Shown: positions 1 through 9,831, counted from the stretch's first letter. The stretch: DNA of 64,000 nt from Segetibacter aerophilus (GCF_007991655.1 NZ_BJYT01000007.1:62001-126000); one strand, 5' to 3'. Numbers and translations: made by a program. The notes: generated by a model not told the origin, from the letters alone.

Positions 1-138
1 ATTTTTATTGAACATTCTTGGATCGCTAACCCACCGCTTCAGAAAAAGCACAACCGTTTTTAATTCTTTAACCACCTTTTAATCAATGCGATTTGACTTT
101 CACATGAATATGTGATGAACGGCTTCTTTGCCTTGATG

Positions 139-146
139 TAAGTTTG
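139..146 (+). promoter_or_regulatory. Possible -7 box TAAGTTTG
   Basis: This octamer fits the Bacteroidota -7 consensus TAnnTTTG and ends only four bases before the ATG of the response regulator. If used, transcription would start at or next to the start codon. No clear -33 element lies 19-21 bases upstream. The preceding 138 bases hold no frame that reads convincingly as the end of a gene. Confidence 0.35.
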
Positions 147-150
147 TGGA

Positions 151-783
151 ATGATAAAACTACTGGTATACGAAGACAACCCGCAACTGAGAGAAGGGCT
201 TACCATGCTGATCAATGGGTCCGATGGTTTTGAGGTACTCGCATCCTTTAAGAATTGTAACAATGTCTTATCGGAGATTCAGGAATACAAACCTGACGTG
301 ATATTGATGGACATTGACATGCCCGGAACGAACGGTATTGCTGGTCTTAAACAAATAAGACTTGTAAATAACGAAGTCAAAATTCTGATGCTGACAGTTT
401 TTGATGACAACAAAAACGTGTTTGAAGCTATTAGTAACGGTGCAAACGGTTACGTGCTAAAGAAAACTCCACCGGCAAAATTGCTCGAGTATATCCAGGA
501 GGCACAATCTGGAGGTGCCCCAATGACTTCTTCTATTGCTACCCAGGTGCTAAAGATGTTTTCAACAATACACGCAGACAAAGGCGAGCAATACAACCTT
601 TCTGAACGGGAAAAAGAAGTGCTCGCACTACTTGTTAACGGCTACAGCTACAAAATGATTTCAGCAGAAATGTATATAGCGATTGACACTGTTCGCTCGC
701 ACATTAAGAAAATATATGAGAAGCTTCATGTAAACTCTAAAAGCGAAGCGGTGGCTAAAGCATTTAAGGATAAGATTGTGTAG
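151..783 (+). CDS. NarL/FixJ-family response regulator with LuxR-type DNA-binding domain
   Basis: This 210-residue cytoplasmic protein has an N-terminal receiver domain and a C-terminal LuxR-type helix-turn-helix, the usual size and order for NarL/FixJ regulators. The receiver shows the acidic pair E8-D9, the likely phospho-acceptor D54 in ILMDIDMPG, a conserved Thr in MLTVFDD and the Lys of YVLKKT. The output domain begins around residue 150 with LSEREKEVLALL and has the recognition-helix pattern TVRSHIKKIYEKL. A sensor kinase would be needed to phosphorylate it. None is seen downstream, and the window does not show what lies upstream. The target genes are unknown; the SusC/SusD block starts about 550 bases downstream but a link is speculative. 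Confidence 0.93.
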   Translation: MIKLLVYEDNPQLREGLTMLINGSDGFEVLASFKNCNNVLSEIQEYKPDVILMDIDMPGTNGIAGLKQIRLVNNEVKILMLTVFDDNKNVFEAISNGANGYVLKKTPPAKLLEYIQEAQSGGAPMTSSIATQVLKMFSTIHADKGEQYNLSEREKEVLALLVNGYSYKMISAEMYIAIDTVRSHIKKIYEKLHVNSKSEAVAKAFKDKIV

Positions 784-863
784 GGCGATATTTGATAAAA
801 GCGATCCGCTTAACTTCTTATAAATCACACGTTCATGCTATAGGACGGCCTTCATAACCCCGC

Positions 864-871
864 TACTTTTG
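864..871 (+). promoter_or_regulatory. Probable -7 box TACTTTTG
   Basis: This is an exact match to TAnnTTTG, 21 bases before the ATG of the short reading frame at 893. A -33 element is not clear. With the terminator at 1102-1130 it frames a very short transcription unit. Confidence 0.5.
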
Positions 872-892
872 CGTCATCAAAACTACCGGGAA

Positions 893-1081
893 ATGAAACA
901 GAACTTAAACTTTACATTTTGTTACCTCATATATATCGGATTAGCAATTTTTGTCCATCCTTTAAAAATGCCTAACAATCTCAATCGAAATAACTCCCTA
1001 GAAAGTATAAAAAAGCAACAAGTGCTTATTGCTGCAGAGAGAACAGATATTCTTCATGGAGATTTGCTCTTCAAGTTTTAA
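893..1081 (+). CDS. Small hypothetical protein, possibly secreted or membrane-anchored
   Basis: This 62-residue reading frame is not recognised. The chosen ATG at 893 follows a -7 box at 864-871, and a strong terminator starts 20 bases after the stop, so the segment looks like a complete small transcription unit. The N-terminus (MKQNLNFTFCYLIYIGLAIF) has a short basic start and a hydrophobic stretch of about 15 residues, like a signal peptide or membrane anchor. The rest is polar with no motif. The frame could be opened further upstream to 869, but that start overlaps the promoter box. A small regulatory RNA is an alternative reading of the same unit. Confidence 0.4.
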   Translation: MKQNLNFTFCYLIYIGLAIFVHPLKMPNNLNRNNSLESIKKQQVLIAAERTDILHGDLLFKF

Positions 1082-1101
1082 AAACCACATTTTTAAATAT
1101 T

Positions 1102-1130
1102 AAGACCAGCCAATTGGCTGGTCTTTTTTT
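1102..1130 (+). terminator. Rho-independent terminator
   Basis: A perfect palindrome, AAGACCAGCCAA followed by TTGGCTGGTCTT, runs straight into a T tract. It ends the short unit starting at 864-871 and separates it from the SusC/SusD block. Confidence 0.85.
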
Positions 1131-1292
1131 GTTGACAAAACAAGTAAAAAAAGTTCTAAGCTATAAGCAGCATATAAAAAATATAACATGTCTTATTAAG
1201 ATCATATGTTTCCGCCTCTTTCATGTAAAAACAATTTTTGAGACTGAGTAAAAAAAAACATTACTTATTTCAAGTATATAATAAATACTATA

Positions 1293-1300
1293 TATTTTTG
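1293..1300 (+). promoter_or_regulatory. Promoter -7 box TATTTTTG for first SusC/SusD pair
   Basis: This is an exact TAnnTTTG match 27 bases upstream of the SusC ATG in very AT-rich DNA. A degenerate -33 candidate (TTTC at 1268-1271) lies 21 bases upstream. The sequence between the box and the ATG (TTAAATCACCTTTAA) recurs almost unchanged before the second SusC gene. Confidence 0.55.
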
Positions 1301-1327
1301 TTAAATCACCTTTAATTTGAAAAGTAT

Positions 1328-4300
1328 ATGCTTGCTACATCTAGATCATTTCGATGGGGAGTGATTTTTATCTTGATGCTATCTTCCTCTATTTCCTTCG
1401 CTCAACGGGTAGTTACTGGTAGGGTTACAGGAGTAAACGATCAGGCGGCTTCGGGAGCTACCGTTACAGTTACAGGAACCAATGTTGCCACCCAAACAGA
1501 TGCTAATGGTAACTACACCATTACGCTTCCGGCCGGAAGAAACTCGCTGACGGTTACCTACGTCGGAACCGAAACACAAACAGTTACAGTGACGGGGGCT
1601 ACAGCTAATGTTTCATTAAGAGCAGCGACAACAACAATGTCTGAAGTTGTGGTAACGGGATATACCGCGCAACGAAGAAGAGACATCACAGGTTCTGTGG
1701 CTGTTGTTGATGTTGGTTCTTTAAGGCAGCAACCTACTGGTAATGTTAGTGAAGCTCTGCAGGGGCGGGCGTCAGGAGTAACTATCCTTACTTCCGGTCA
1801 GCCTGGAGGTGCGGTAAACGTGATGGTGCGAGGCATTACCTCTATTGGTTCCTCTGCTCCTTTGGTTATCATCGATGGTACACCTGGAAACTTGAATAAT
1901 TTGAACGTAAACGATATCGAATCTGTACAAGTTTTAAAAGACGCGGGTGCAGCTTCCATCTATGGAGTCCGCGGGTCTAACGGTGTGGTAATAGTAACTA
2001 CAAGAAGAGGCAGGTCAGGTAAAGTACGGGTGTCTTATGATGGGTTCTATGGTACTCAAATACCTGTTAACGGAGGAAAAAACCCATATAGAATTGCCAA
2101 CACACAAGAAACTGCCGATGCAGTTCAGCGATCCTTTATCAATAGTGGATTAACTCCTTCGAATCCACAGTATGGTAGTGGAACAACGCCTGTAATTCCT
2201 GATTATATCACTCCAACAGCAGCGATGGCAGGAGATCCGCGGGTTGATCCATCCAAGTATGCACTTTATTCAAACCAAATTACACAGGCGAATAAAGTAG
2301 GTACCGACTGGTTTAATGAAATTTTTGACCCTGCACCTATTCAAAGTCATAATATTTCTGTTGGGTCTGGTGGAGACCGGTCTAACTACTTTTTGTCGCT
2401 TAACTATTTTAACCAGGAAGGCACTTTGATGAATACTTATTTGAAGCGTTATTCCGCCAGGATAAACACCACTTTCAATATTGCTAATAAGGTACGTGTA
2501 GGAGAAAATGCATATATCTTTTATAGGTCCAGCCCGGGTTTCGGTAACCAAAACGAGGGAAATGCAATTTCACACGCTTACCGTCAAAATGTAATAATAC
2601 CCGTCTATGATATTAAAGGCAACTTTGCCGGAACAGGTTCCGCAGGTTTAGGTAATGCCCAAAACCCCGTAGCCATCCGGGAACGAGCAAGGTTTGATAG
2701 AAGTAACCAATACCAGGTTAGCGGAAATTTGTTCGCAGAACTTGACTTCTTGCGCCACTTTACCGCGCGCACTTCATTTGGAGGTACTATCGATAACAAC
2801 AACTTCAGCTTCTTCTCTTTTACCGCATATGAAAATGCTGAGAATAACCGAAATCCCAACGCTTTTACTGAGGGCTACGGCTACAATACCAACTATACCT
2901 GGACAAATACACTCACTTATAATAATGTCTTCAACGAGAAACATAACTTAAGAGTGTTAGTTGGGTCAGAGGCAATTAAAAATCTAAACAGAAACATCCA
3001 GGGGAGCAGATCAAATTATTTGACAAACCCTAACAATCTTAGTGTCGATCCTCAACTGATGAGCCTAGCCTCTGGTTCTCCTGTCGGTCAGCAAAACACA
3101 AGTGGCGGACCCAATCTCACCACGTTATTCTCCTTATTTAGCAGGGTAGATTATACTTTTGCCGATCGCTATATTCTAAGTGGTACAGTACGAAGAGACG
3201 GATCTTCTGTCTTTGCACCTGAAAATCGCTTTGGCGTATTTCCATCGGTAACAGCTGGCTGGCGTATTTCAAGGGAGAAATTCTTCCCAGTCACATCATG
3301 GATAAATGAACTTAAACTGCGTGGCGGATCAGGGGTACTGGGATCCATCAGTAATATTACTGCAACAAACGCGTTTGGCTTATTTAACCAGAATGCGGCG
3401 CAATCCTATTATGATATAGGAGGACAAAACACCGCGATGGAACTTGGCTTTTATCAGCAACAAATTGGTAATGTTCGAACTACATGGGAAGAAGACATCA
3501 TCACAAATGTTGGTCTGGACGCAACTTTATTTAGCAATAAAGTAGACTTTTCGCTTGAATGGTATAAAAAATCAATAAGTGGACTACTGTTTAGACAATT
3601 GCCAGACCCAACGCAGGTTGGACCGACTCAGCCGTTCGTTAACGCCGGAAACATTCAGAATACGGGTATTGATGCAAGTTTGTCTTACAGGGGAAAATTC
3701 TCTAATGATTTTACCTTTGATCTGACCGCTACCTATACCTCCTACAATAATAAAGTTGTGAGCTTACCTGCCGGTCGCAAAACCATTCCGCAGGGAAGTG
3801 CCGGCTCTGGTCGTATTGGCGCTTTCACCCGTTTAGAACCAGGAATACCTCTAGGCTCATTTTATGGTTATGACGTTGTAGGACTATTTCAAAGTGCGGA
3901 AGATGTTACGAAATCTGCTAAACAACAAGACGCGGCGCCAGGCCGACTTAAATTTCGCGATGTAGATAATAACGGTGTTATAAATGATAATGATCGTACT
4001 TATTTTGGAAATCCCAACCCTGATTTTACCACAGGTTTAAATATCTCCTTAAATTATAAAAACTTCGATTTTTCCACTTTCCTGTATGCGTCGGTTGGTA
4101 ATGATGTCATTAATTATGTTCGCTATTGGATTGACTTTCCATCGCTCTTCAACGGCGCGGTTAGCAAAGATGCTGTTTACAATTCGTGGACACCTCAAAA
4201 CTTAAATGCCAAAGTTCCGATATTAGAGCGTTCAGCAAACTTTAGTACAAACACTCAGTTCAGCTCGTATTATTTAGAGAACGGATCGTTTTTGAAAATG

Positions 4301-4534
4301 AGGTCCCTAGTGTTTGGTTATACTGTTCCTGCAGCCAAACTCCGCCGCATAGGAGCTGAAAGACTAAGAATATATTTCCAGGCAGCAAACTTGTTTACCG
4401 CAACAAAATATACTGGTCTCGATCCTGAACTCATCAACTCTGATGTAAACAACAATACAAACTTTGGAATTGATTTTGGCGCTTATCCGTCGAATCAAAA
4501 AAACTTCAATTTAGGCATAAACCTGTCATTCTAA
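1328..4534 (+). CDS. SusC/RagA-family TonB-linked outer-membrane transporter (copy 1)
   Basis: This 1068-residue protein has the full SusC layout. It starts with a signal peptide (cleavage near SISFA-Q at residue 26), then a carboxypeptidase-regulatory-like beta-sandwich (about 27-100), the SusC motif SEVVVTGY, a plug domain (about 115-225, with VMVRGITSIG and GVRGSNGVVIVTTRRG), and a C-terminal beta-barrel ending in the aromatic signature NLGINLSF. SusC proteins import oligomers across the outer membrane with a SusD lid and energy from TonB-ExbBD. The SusD partner follows 16 bases downstream. The second SusC at 6640 is a close paralogue with the same first residues and conserved leader. The substrate cannot be read from the sequence. 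Confidence 0.96.
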   Translation: MLATSRSFRWGVIFILMLSSSISFAQRVVTGRVTGVNDQAASGATVTVTGTNVATQTDANGNYTITLPAGRNSLTVTYVGTETQTVTVTGATANVSLRAATTTMSEVVVTGYTAQRRRDITGSVAVVDVGSLRQQPTGNVSEALQGRASGVTILTSGQPGGAVNVMVRGITSIGSSAPLVIIDGTPGNLNNLNVNDIESVQVLKDAGAASIYGVRGSNGVVIVTTRRGRSGKVRVSYDGFYGTQIPVNGGKNPYRIANTQETADAVQRSFINSGLTPSNPQYGSGTTPVIPDYITPTAAMAGDPRVDPSKYALYSNQITQANKVGTDWFNEIFDPAPIQSHNISVGSGGDRSNYFLSLNYFNQEGTLMNTYLKRYSARINTTFNIANKVRVGENAYIFYRSSPGFGNQNEGNAISHAYRQNVIIPVYDIKGNFAGTGSAGLGNAQNPVAIRERARFDRSNQYQVSGNLFAELDFLRHFTARTSFGGTIDNNNFSFFSFTAYENAENNRNPNAFTEGYGYNTNYTWTNTLTYNNVFNEKHNLRVLVGSEAIKNLNRNIQGSRSNYLTNPNNLSVDPQLMSLASGSPVGQQNTSGGPNLTTLFSLFSRVDYTFADRYILSGTVRRDGSSVFAPENRFGVFPSVTAGWRISREKFFPVTSWINELKLRGGSGVLGSISNITATNAFGLFNQNAAQSYYDIGGQNTAMELGFYQQQIGNVRTTWEEDIITNVGLDATLFSNKVDFSLEWYKKSISGLLFRQLPDPTQVGPTQPFVNAGNIQNTGIDASLSYRGKFSNDFTFDLTATYTSYNNKVVSLPAGRKTIPQGSAGSGRIGAFTRLEPGIPLGSFYGYDVVGLFQSAEDVTKSAKQQDAAPGRLKFRDVDNNGVINDNDRTYFGNPNPDFTTGLNISLNYKNFDFSTFLYASVGNDVINYVRYWIDFPSLFNGAVSKDAVYNSWTPQNLNAKVPILERSANFSTNTQFSSYYLENGSFLKMRSLVFGYTVPAAKLRRIGAERLRIYFQAANLFTATKYTGLDPELINSDVNNNTNFGIDFGAYPSNQKNFNLGINLSF

Positions 4535-4550
4535 TTCTAATAAGATTTAT

Positions 4551-6341
4551 ATGAAAAGGATAAAAATTTTATGGTCGGTCGTTGCATTTACCACCGTAGT
4601 TATAGTTGTTCAAGCTTGCAAGAAGGGATTTTTAGACGTTCCTCCGGTGAATGCTTTGTCACAGGAAGTACTGTCAAATAGGGTTGGCGTAGAAGGTCTT
4701 TTAATTGGTGCGTACCAAAGACTTGGAGGAAGTGACAACTGGGGATCAGCCCCATCCAACTGGGTATTTGGTAGCGTAGCTGCCGACGAAGCTTACAAAG
4801 GATCTACTCCCTCTGACCAACCTGATATTAACCAAATTGAGAGTTGGGCCTACAACGCAAACAATGGATACTTCAACGAGAAATGGGTTAATAATTATAC
4901 AGGCATAGGAAGGGCTAACCAGGTTATTCGCACGGTTCCTTTAGCAACTGATCTTACGGCCGATGAACAAAAAAGAATATTGGCGGAAGCAAGGTTTTTA
5001 AGAGCTTTTTACCATTTTGACTTAAAGAGGATGTTCAACAACATTCCTTTTGTTAATGAAGAAATCAATCAGACAAACCAAAATACCAATCCTCCTAATA
5101 TTGATGCATCTGGTAATTATATTAATGTGTGGCCTCAAATTGAAGCAGACTTCCAGTTTGCCGCTGATAATCTTCCAGAGACTCTTCCTCAGGCAGGCCG
5201 CGCAAATAAATGGGCAGCAATGTCCTTCCTTGCTAAAACCTATGTTTACCAGGACAAGTTTGCTCAGGCAAAACCTTTGTTCGACAATATTATCGCAAAC
5301 GGTAAAACCACGAATGGTCAGAAATATGCTTTGGTTAATTACTTCAGCAATTTCAATCCTCAGCAAGAGAACAGTGCTGAGTCTATTTTCGCCTTTCAGG
5401 CTGCAGTCAATGCAGGCTCAGGAACCAGCGGGAACTATGGAGACAATCTAAATTATCCAAATGGAGGTGGCCCAGGAGGTTGTTGCGGTTTCTTTAACCC
5501 CTCTATCACAATGGCAAATGCCTATAAAACAGATGCAAATGGTTTACCATTAATAGATGCTTACAATACTGGAGCTACTGTTACCCCTGGTGGAGGCTAT
5601 ACCGGTACTCTCGACCCCCGGATTGATTGGGTCATTGGGAGACCCGGAATTCCATATCTTGATTGGGGTCCTCACCCCGGTGCTGCCTGGATACGTGATC
5701 CCGGTTCTAATGGCCCTTTTAGTGTTAAAAAGACTGTTTATGCAAAAGGCCAGGCAAATCTTGTTTCTACAGATCCTTCGTTTTGGGGGCCTACACAAAT
5801 GGATGCTGGCAATGTAAACCTAATGCGATTTGCGGACGTTCTTTTAATGGCTGCCGAAGCAGAAGTTGAAGCTGGTAGCCTTGCAAAAGCGTTAGATTAT
5901 GTAAACATGGTGAGGGCCAGGGCAGCTAATCCCACCGGTTGGGTATACAAAAATGCGGATTATGATCCGGCTACTGCAACTTATAAAACAAGTGCAACGT
6001 CTGCCCCCGCAGACAACTATAAAATTGCTCTCTACCCAACAGGTTATTTTTCTTCAAAAGAAGTTGCTCGCAAAGCTGTGTTGTTTGAGAGATATCTCGA
6101 GCTATCTCAGGAGGGTCACCGTTTTTTCGATTTACAACGTCGTGATGATGGCACAGGTCTAATGGCTAATACTTTGAATGCTTATGCTGCTGCTGAAAAA
6201 ACACGACCAAGTTTTTATGCATTAAATCCTACTGCAACCTTTGAGAAAGGTAAAGATGAATTTTATCCGTTACCTCAGGGACAGATTGATCAGGCAAATT
6301 CTTACGGACCAATTGTCTTGAAACAAAATCCCGGTTATTAA
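4551..6341 (+). CDS. SusD/RagB-family surface lipoprotein (copy 1)
   Basis: This 596-residue SusD-like nutrient-binding lipoprotein has a lipobox cysteine at residue 23 (VVQACKKGFLDVPP). The helical TPR-like N-terminal part includes ILAEARFLRAFYHFDLKRMF, typical of SusD. The C-terminal part has LMRFADVLLMAAEAEVEAG and ends with FYPLPQGQIDQ, the usual closing motif. It should act as the lid on the SusC barrel encoded 16 bases upstream. It shares unusual features with the second SusD copy: a glycine-rich segment with two adjacent cysteines (GGPGGCCGFFNPS) and GIPYLDWGPHPG. These suggest both pairs belong to one subfamily. A strong terminator follows, so this pair can be expressed separately from the next. 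Confidence 0.95.
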   Translation: MKRIKILWSVVAFTTVVIVVQACKKGFLDVPPVNALSQEVLSNRVGVEGLLIGAYQRLGGSDNWGSAPSNWVFGSVAADEAYKGSTPSDQPDINQIESWAYNANNGYFNEKWVNNYTGIGRANQVIRTVPLATDLTADEQKRILAEARFLRAFYHFDLKRMFNNIPFVNEEINQTNQNTNPPNIDASGNYINVWPQIEADFQFAADNLPETLPQAGRANKWAAMSFLAKTYVYQDKFAQAKPLFDNIIANGKTTNGQKYALVNYFSNFNPQQENSAESIFAFQAAVNAGSGTSGNYGDNLNYPNGGGPGGCCGFFNPSITMANAYKTDANGLPLIDAYNTGATVTPGGGYTGTLDPRIDWVIGRPGIPYLDWGPHPGAAWIRDPGSNGPFSVKKTVYAKGQANLVSTDPSFWGPTQMDAGNVNLMRFADVLLMAAEAEVEAGSLAKALDYVNMVRARAANPTGWVYKNADYDPATATYKTSATSAPADNYKIALYPTGYFSSKEVARKAVLFERYLELSQEGHRFFDLQRRDDGTGLMANTLNAYAAAEKTRPSFYALNPTATFEKGKDEFYPLPQGQIDQANSYGPIVLKQNPGY

Positions 6342-6358
6342 TAATTGTAAATATTTTC

Positions 6359-6396
6359 AAAGAGAGGCTGCCTCGCCATGGGCAGCCTCTCTTTTT
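6359..6396 (+). terminator. Strong rho-independent terminator
   Basis: A 12-base perfect stem (AGAGAGGCTGCC at 6361-6372 and GGCAGCCTCTCT at 6381-6392), extended by A-T pairs, has an 8-base loop and is followed by a T tract. It closes the first SusC/SusD operon. Confidence 0.92.
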
Positions 6397-6639
6397 ATTA
6401 TTATATCTCAAGATTTTAAAACCAGTGTTCAAATTATAATTAATTATTATACAATTAGTTGGAATAAAATAATTACGAAAAAAGCTACTATAACAAGCAG
6501 CTAAAAAACTTTTAATCGTGTCAATACAGCGACAGAGCAAAGTCTTTCATCTTTTTTTGGAAAAAAAGTGCTTGTTTTCTGGAAATTTGGATTTATTATT
6601 TAGATTGCGCTTTAAATAACCTTTAACAAAATAACGCCC
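6397..6639 (+). promoter_or_regulatory. AT-rich promoter and leader region of second SusC/SusD pair
   Basis: No gene is seen here. The last 30 bases repeat the leader of the first SusC gene (TTAAATAACCTTTAA against TTAAATCACCTTTAA), and both genes begin ATGCTTGC. At the place corresponding to the first promoter box there is only a weak match, TAGATTGC at 6601-6608. The rest is AT-rich DNA without clear repeats. Confidence 0.4.
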
Positions 6640-9600
6640 ATGCTTGCCAAATTAACTTCACTTCGGTGGGGACTAGTCTTGATGCTAGTATTTTCCTCAC
6701 TAATTTCCTTTGCACAGAGAGTCGTAACCGGTAAGGTAACCGGTGCCGACAATCAACCGGCGTCAGGTGCTACTGTAACCGTAACCGGTACCAGTACTGC
6801 TACACAAACAGACGCCTCCGGTAATTTTTCTATTTCGGTTCCGCAAGGACGAAATTCACTAACCATTTCTTACGTCGGTTTTGAAAATCAAACTGTAGCA
6901 ATCTCTGGCTCTTCGGTTAATGTTGCTTTGAGAGCTGCCACCTCTTCCCTATCGGAAGTAGTTGTAACGGGTTATGGCACCCAACGTAAAAAAGACGTCA
7001 CTGGATCCGTCTCCGTAGTTAATGTTACAAACCTTCGTCAGCAACCGGTAGGTACAGGTGCAGAAGCTCTACAAGGCCAAGCTTCTGGCGTTACCATTAT
7101 TACTTCAGGTCAGCCTGGTGCAGCAAGTGATATCCGTATTCGTGGTATTACAGCATTCGGTAATAACTCTCCTTTAGTAATTGTTGATGGTGTACGCGGT
7201 GATCTTCAAAACATCAATATCAACGACGTAGAGTCTATGCAGGTATTGAAAGACGCTTCTGCTGCTATTTATGGCATAGCCGGCTCTAATGGCGTTATTA
7301 TTATAACAACTAGAAGAGGTAGAAGCGGAAAAGCCAGGTTAAGTTATGATAGCTACTATGGCGTAACGACTCAGGGTAAGGGATACCAGATGGCTAGTAG
7401 CCAAGAGGAGGCCAACGCTATTTGGTTGCAACAAAAGAATTCGGGAATTGCGGTTCCAAGTCATAAGCAGTATGGAACAGGAGCAAATCCTACTGTCCCG
7501 GATTATATTACACCTTTTGGTGTTACAGGAACTGTTGATGAGTCAAAGTACGATATCAACTCAAACCAGATTACTCGTGCTAATAAGGTGGGTACTAATT
7601 GGTATAAGGAAATTACGCGTAACGCTCCAAAGCAGAACCATAATATCTCTGTAAGCGCGGGTTCAGACAAAAGTTCATACTATTTTTCATTAGGTTACCT
7701 TGATAACCAGGGTATTGCCCAGTTCCAGTATCAAAAAAGATATTCATTGAGGGCTAATACTCAATTTAGTATTAGTGATAGAATCAGGGTAGGTGAGAAT
7801 GCATACTTGTATTACACTAGAAACCCAACGTTTGGTAACCAGGGTGAGGGTAGTCCGTTTTCTATGGCATTTCGCGAATCAGTGCTCATTCCCGTTTATG
7901 ATATCAAAGGTAATTTTGCAGGAACGAAATCACAAGACTTAGGAAACGCCCGTAATCCCTATGCTGATATTTATCGTACAAAGGATAATAAAGGTAATAG
8001 CTGGAACATGAATGGGAATGTTTTCGCTGAAGTAGACTTGTTGAAGCATCTGACTTTCCGCACAAATTTTGGCGGTACAATGCAAAACAATTATGGCTTT
8101 AACTTCAACTACGTAGGGTACGAAAATGCAGAGGGAAATACGGGAGCAAACTCTTTTTCCGAAAACAGTAGTTATAATACACAGTGGACTTATAATAATA
8201 CTTTGACGTATGGTAATACTATTGGACAGCATACCTTTAAAATTCTAGGAGGTACAGAAGCTGTTAAGTATTATGGACGAGGTCTTGGTGCTACACGTAG
8301 TAGCTACTTTTCCGAAAATCCTAACTTTTGGACTTTAGATCGCGGTTCACCAAGCGGACAAGTAAACACAGGGTACGCCTATCAAAGTTCATTATGGTCG
8401 CAATTTGCGAGATTAGAGTATAGCTATGCGGGTAAGTATTTGTTGAATGCGACTGTTCGGAGAGACGGTGCTTCAGTTTTTGTCGGAGACAAAAGACACG
8501 CAATATTTCCAGGTGGATCAATTGCATGGAGAATTTCACAGGAAAACTTTCTTAAAAGCGTTTCATGGATTAATGATTTAAAGTTACGTTACAGTTGGGC
8601 TAAGCTTGGCAATACCGGAAACGTTCAAGCTACCAATCCATACAATCTATACAGTTCAAGTGCAGGTCGTTCCTTCTATGACATAAGAGGTACAAGCAAC
8701 AATCCATCTTCAGGTTTTTATAGAAGCAATATAGGGAACCCGGAAACAACCTTTGAAGGAGACATTATATCAAACGTAGGATTTGATGCAACCTTATTTA
8801 AGAACAAAGTAGATTTTACGATAGACTGGTATAAGAAAAAAGTAAGTGGATTATTGTTTGACGCTCAAACAATTGAATTTGCAAGGGAATTTGTTGGAGA
8901 TGCTAATCTTCCCAAAGTCAATGTTGGCGATATGCAAAATACAGGGATAGACGCTAATCTTACTTATCATGGTTCTTTCACAAAAGATCTGAAATTTGAT
9001 GTGACAGGTACCTTTACATCTTACAATAACAAAATTGTTAAAATACCTGGTGTAGATTTCTTTTCATCAAACGGAATAAGAAATCTTACAGTCTCTCGTA
9101 ATCAGGTAGGTCATTCAGTAGGAGAGTTCTTTGGATACAAGGTTTTGGGTATTTTCCAGGATGCTGGTGAGGTAAGTAAATCTCCAACCCAATCAGATGC
9201 GGCGCCTGGTAATTTTAAATATGAAGACAATAATGGTAAAGATGCAGCTGGTAATTTAACAGGACAACCTGACGGAAAAATAGATGCTTCTGACCGTACA
9301 TACATTGGAAATCCCAATCCAAATTTTACTTATGGTTTAAATTTCGCAATGAGTTACAAGAATTTTGATTTTTCGACATTTTTCTTCGGTTCTCAGGGAA
9401 ACAAGATTTTTGATGCGACAAGAATTTACACCGATTTTCCTAATTTCTTCAAAGGAGCAATCAGGAGAGAGGTTGCACTTAACTCTTGGACACCAGGAAA
9501 TACAAGTACAACGATTCCTAAGTTAATGACAACTGGTAGTTTTAGTAGAGATCTTGAAACTAACAGTTACTTTGTAAGTGACGGGTCTTATTTACGGAAT

Positions 9601-9831
9601 AAGCAAATTCAAATTGGTTATACTGTTCCAGTAAAAGTGCTTTCAAGAGTTGGTATTGAGCGTCTACGCTTTTATGTCCAGGCTACTAATTTGTTTACAG
9701 CAACTAAGTATAAAGGTTTAGATCCTGAGCTGCAAAGTAGTAACATTGGGGCTAACCAGGGCTTTGGTATTGACCAGGGTAACTATCCCCACACAGCCGG
9801 CTATCTTGTCGGTCTTAACTTAAATTTTTAA
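6640..9831 (+). CDS. SusC/RagA-family TonB-linked outer-membrane transporter (copy 2)
   Basis: This 1063-residue protein is a paralogue of the SusC at 1328. It has a signal peptide ending near SLISFA-Q, a carboxypeptidase-regulatory-like domain (about 27-100), the motif SEVVVTGYGTQRKKDVTGSV, a plug domain (about 113-223), and a barrel ending LVGLNLNF. Large parts can be aligned by eye with copy 1, including GNFAGT, NKVDF.IDWYKK.VSGLLF and ATKYKGLDPEL, so a tandem duplication of the whole pair is the simplest explanation. The SusD partner starts 22 bases downstream. Expression may be separate from copy 1 because of the terminator at 6359-6396. The substrate is unknown. Confidence 0.96.
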   Translation: MLAKLTSLRWGLVLMLVFSSLISFAQRVVTGKVTGADNQPASGATVTVTGTSTATQTDASGNFSISVPQGRNSLTISYVGFENQTVAISGSSVNVALRAATSSLSEVVVTGYGTQRKKDVTGSVSVVNVTNLRQQPVGTGAEALQGQASGVTIITSGQPGAASDIRIRGITAFGNNSPLVIVDGVRGDLQNININDVESMQVLKDASAAIYGIAGSNGVIIITTRRGRSGKARLSYDSYYGVTTQGKGYQMASSQEEANAIWLQQKNSGIAVPSHKQYGTGANPTVPDYITPFGVTGTVDESKYDINSNQITRANKVGTNWYKEITRNAPKQNHNISVSAGSDKSSYYFSLGYLDNQGIAQFQYQKRYSLRANTQFSISDRIRVGENAYLYYTRNPTFGNQGEGSPFSMAFRESVLIPVYDIKGNFAGTKSQDLGNARNPYADIYRTKDNKGNSWNMNGNVFAEVDLLKHLTFRTNFGGTMQNNYGFNFNYVGYENAEGNTGANSFSENSSYNTQWTYNNTLTYGNTIGQHTFKILGGTEAVKYYGRGLGATRSSYFSENPNFWTLDRGSPSGQVNTGYAYQSSLWSQFARLEYSYAGKYLLNATVRRDGASVFVGDKRHAIFPGGSIAWRISQENFLKSVSWINDLKLRYSWAKLGNTGNVQATNPYNLYSSSAGRSFYDIRGTSNNPSSGFYRSNIGNPETTFEGDIISNVGFDATLFKNKVDFTIDWYKKKVSGLLFDAQTIEFAREFVGDANLPKVNVGDMQNTGIDANLTYHGSFTKDLKFDVTGTFTSYNNKIVKIPGVDFFSSNGIRNLTVSRNQVGHSVGEFFGYKVLGIFQDAGEVSKSPTQSDAAPGNFKYEDNNGKDAAGNLTGQPDGKIDASDRTYIGNPNPNFTYGLNFAMSYKNFDFSTFFFGSQGNKIFDATRIYTDFPNFFKGAIRREVALNSWTPGNTSTTIPKLMTTGSFSRDLETNSYFVSDGSYLRNKQIQIGYTVPVKVLSRVGIERLRFYVQATNLFTATKYKGLDPELQSSNIGANQGFGIDQGNYPHTAGYLVGLNLNF

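Noticed and set aside
1-150. Possible 3' end of an upstream gene
   Set aside because: Frames ending at 63 and 82 exist, but the few residues show no family feature.
6229-6540. 103-residue minus-strand frame between the SusC/SusD pairs
   Set aside because: It runs through a strong terminator and into the end of SusD.
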